Below, piece after piece: positions 14,787 through 14,904 of a stretch of DNA of 14,904 nucleotides (positions are counted from its first letter, which is position 1; each line of letters starts with the position of its first letter). The stretch is from the NCBI GenBank assembly GCA_015222795.1, contig JADFVY010000264.1, forward strand, positions 1 through 14,904. The letters are read 5' to 3'. Origin of the DNA: Pseudomonadota bacterium (GTDB lineage: Bacteria > Pseudomonadota > Alphaproteobacteria > UBA8366 > JADFVY01). The notes beneath the pieces are model-generated. The model saw nothing but the letters and a program-made list of their open reading frames with translations. It made no database searches and was not told the origin of the DNA. A program made the position numbers and the translations under genes.

Positions 14787-14904
14787 TGCTGTTTTCATTG
14801 GCGTTCGCCGAGTCGAATGCAAGGCGCGGCCCGCGGGGCGATGCCTCGCATCGGCCAAGGGACGCAACGCGGCAGTCGGCCGGCGAACGCCAATGAAAAC
14901 AGCA
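14787..14904. repeat. 118-bp element with 24-bp perfect terminal inverted repeats
   Basis: Bases 14787-14810 (starting TGCTGTTTTCATTGGCG) are the exact reverse complement of 14881-14904, the last bases of the window. The arms contain a small nested dyad, GGCG-TT-CGCC. The 70-base middle is very G+C rich and has its own hairpin at 14839-14853 (CGATGC-CTC-GCATCG). No coding frame of note is present. It could be a small non-autonomous transposable element, an interspersed palindromic repeat, or a fold-back artefact at a contig end. A flanking target duplication cannot be checked because the window stops here. Confidence 0.75.

Noticed and set aside
14787..14904. Integron attC site
   Set aside because: The inverted ends lack the RYYYAAC/GTTRRRY core sites and the arms pair perfectly without the usual bulges.
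14787..14904. CRISPR repeat pair
   Set aside because: There are only two copies, in inverted rather than direct orientation, with a 70-base G+C-rich core and no further repeats.

Overview
The window carries a cytochrome cd1-type denitrification locus. A nirS-centred operon on the minus strand is paired with a divergent nirI-nirX-nnrS operon on the plus strand. The layout nirX-nirI facing nirS-E-C-F-D-L-G-H-J-N is the arrangement known from Paracoccus and related Alphaproteobacteria. With the high G+C content, dense translational coupling and FNR/Nnr-type boxes, it suggests a denitrifying alphaproteobacterium. No marker gene fixes the genus. The window begins inside nirN and ends exactly at the edge of a perfect inverted repeat, so it may be a complete assembly contig.

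Minus strand, 8701 down to 1: nirS (cd1 nitrite reductase), a 10-bp stem-loop, then nirE, nirC, nirF, nirD, nirL, nirG, nirH, nirJ and nirN (cut by the left edge). From nirE onward, neighbouring genes overlap or are 3 to 12 bases apart. Together they make the heme d1 cofactor. NirE methylates uroporphyrinogen III to precorrin-2. The four AsnC-like proteins NirD, L, G and H remove side-chain carboxylates from siroheme. The radical SAM enzyme NirJ introduces the ring oxo groups. In the periplasm, NirF and NirN handle dihydro-heme d1, NirN performs the last dehydrogenation, and NirS receives the cofactor. NirC is a small electron-carrying cytochrome c.

Divergent control region, about 8702-8907: two 14-bp dyads match the FNR/Dnr/Nnr consensus (TTGAT-N4-ATCAA). 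Each reads TTGAC-N4-ATCAA in the direction of the gene it faces, one toward nirS and one toward nirI. This implies control by low oxygen or nitric oxide.

Plus strand, 8908-13218: nirI (NosR-like membrane flavo-iron-sulfur protein needed for nirS expression), nirX (ApbE/NosX-type flavin transferase) and nnrS (NO-responsive membrane heme/copper protein). They are joined by an 11-base and a 4-base overlap.

Right flank, 13222-14904: a minus-strand pair, a GFA/CENP-V-type zinc protein followed by a CysK-type cysteine synthase. It meets nnrS tail to tail with 3 bases between the stop codons and marks the end of the denitrification module. The last 118 bases are an element with 24-bp perfect terminal inverted repeats, the least explained feature here. 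I see no clearly new enzymatic system; the locus is a complete, recognisable nir island with several structural details worth checking.
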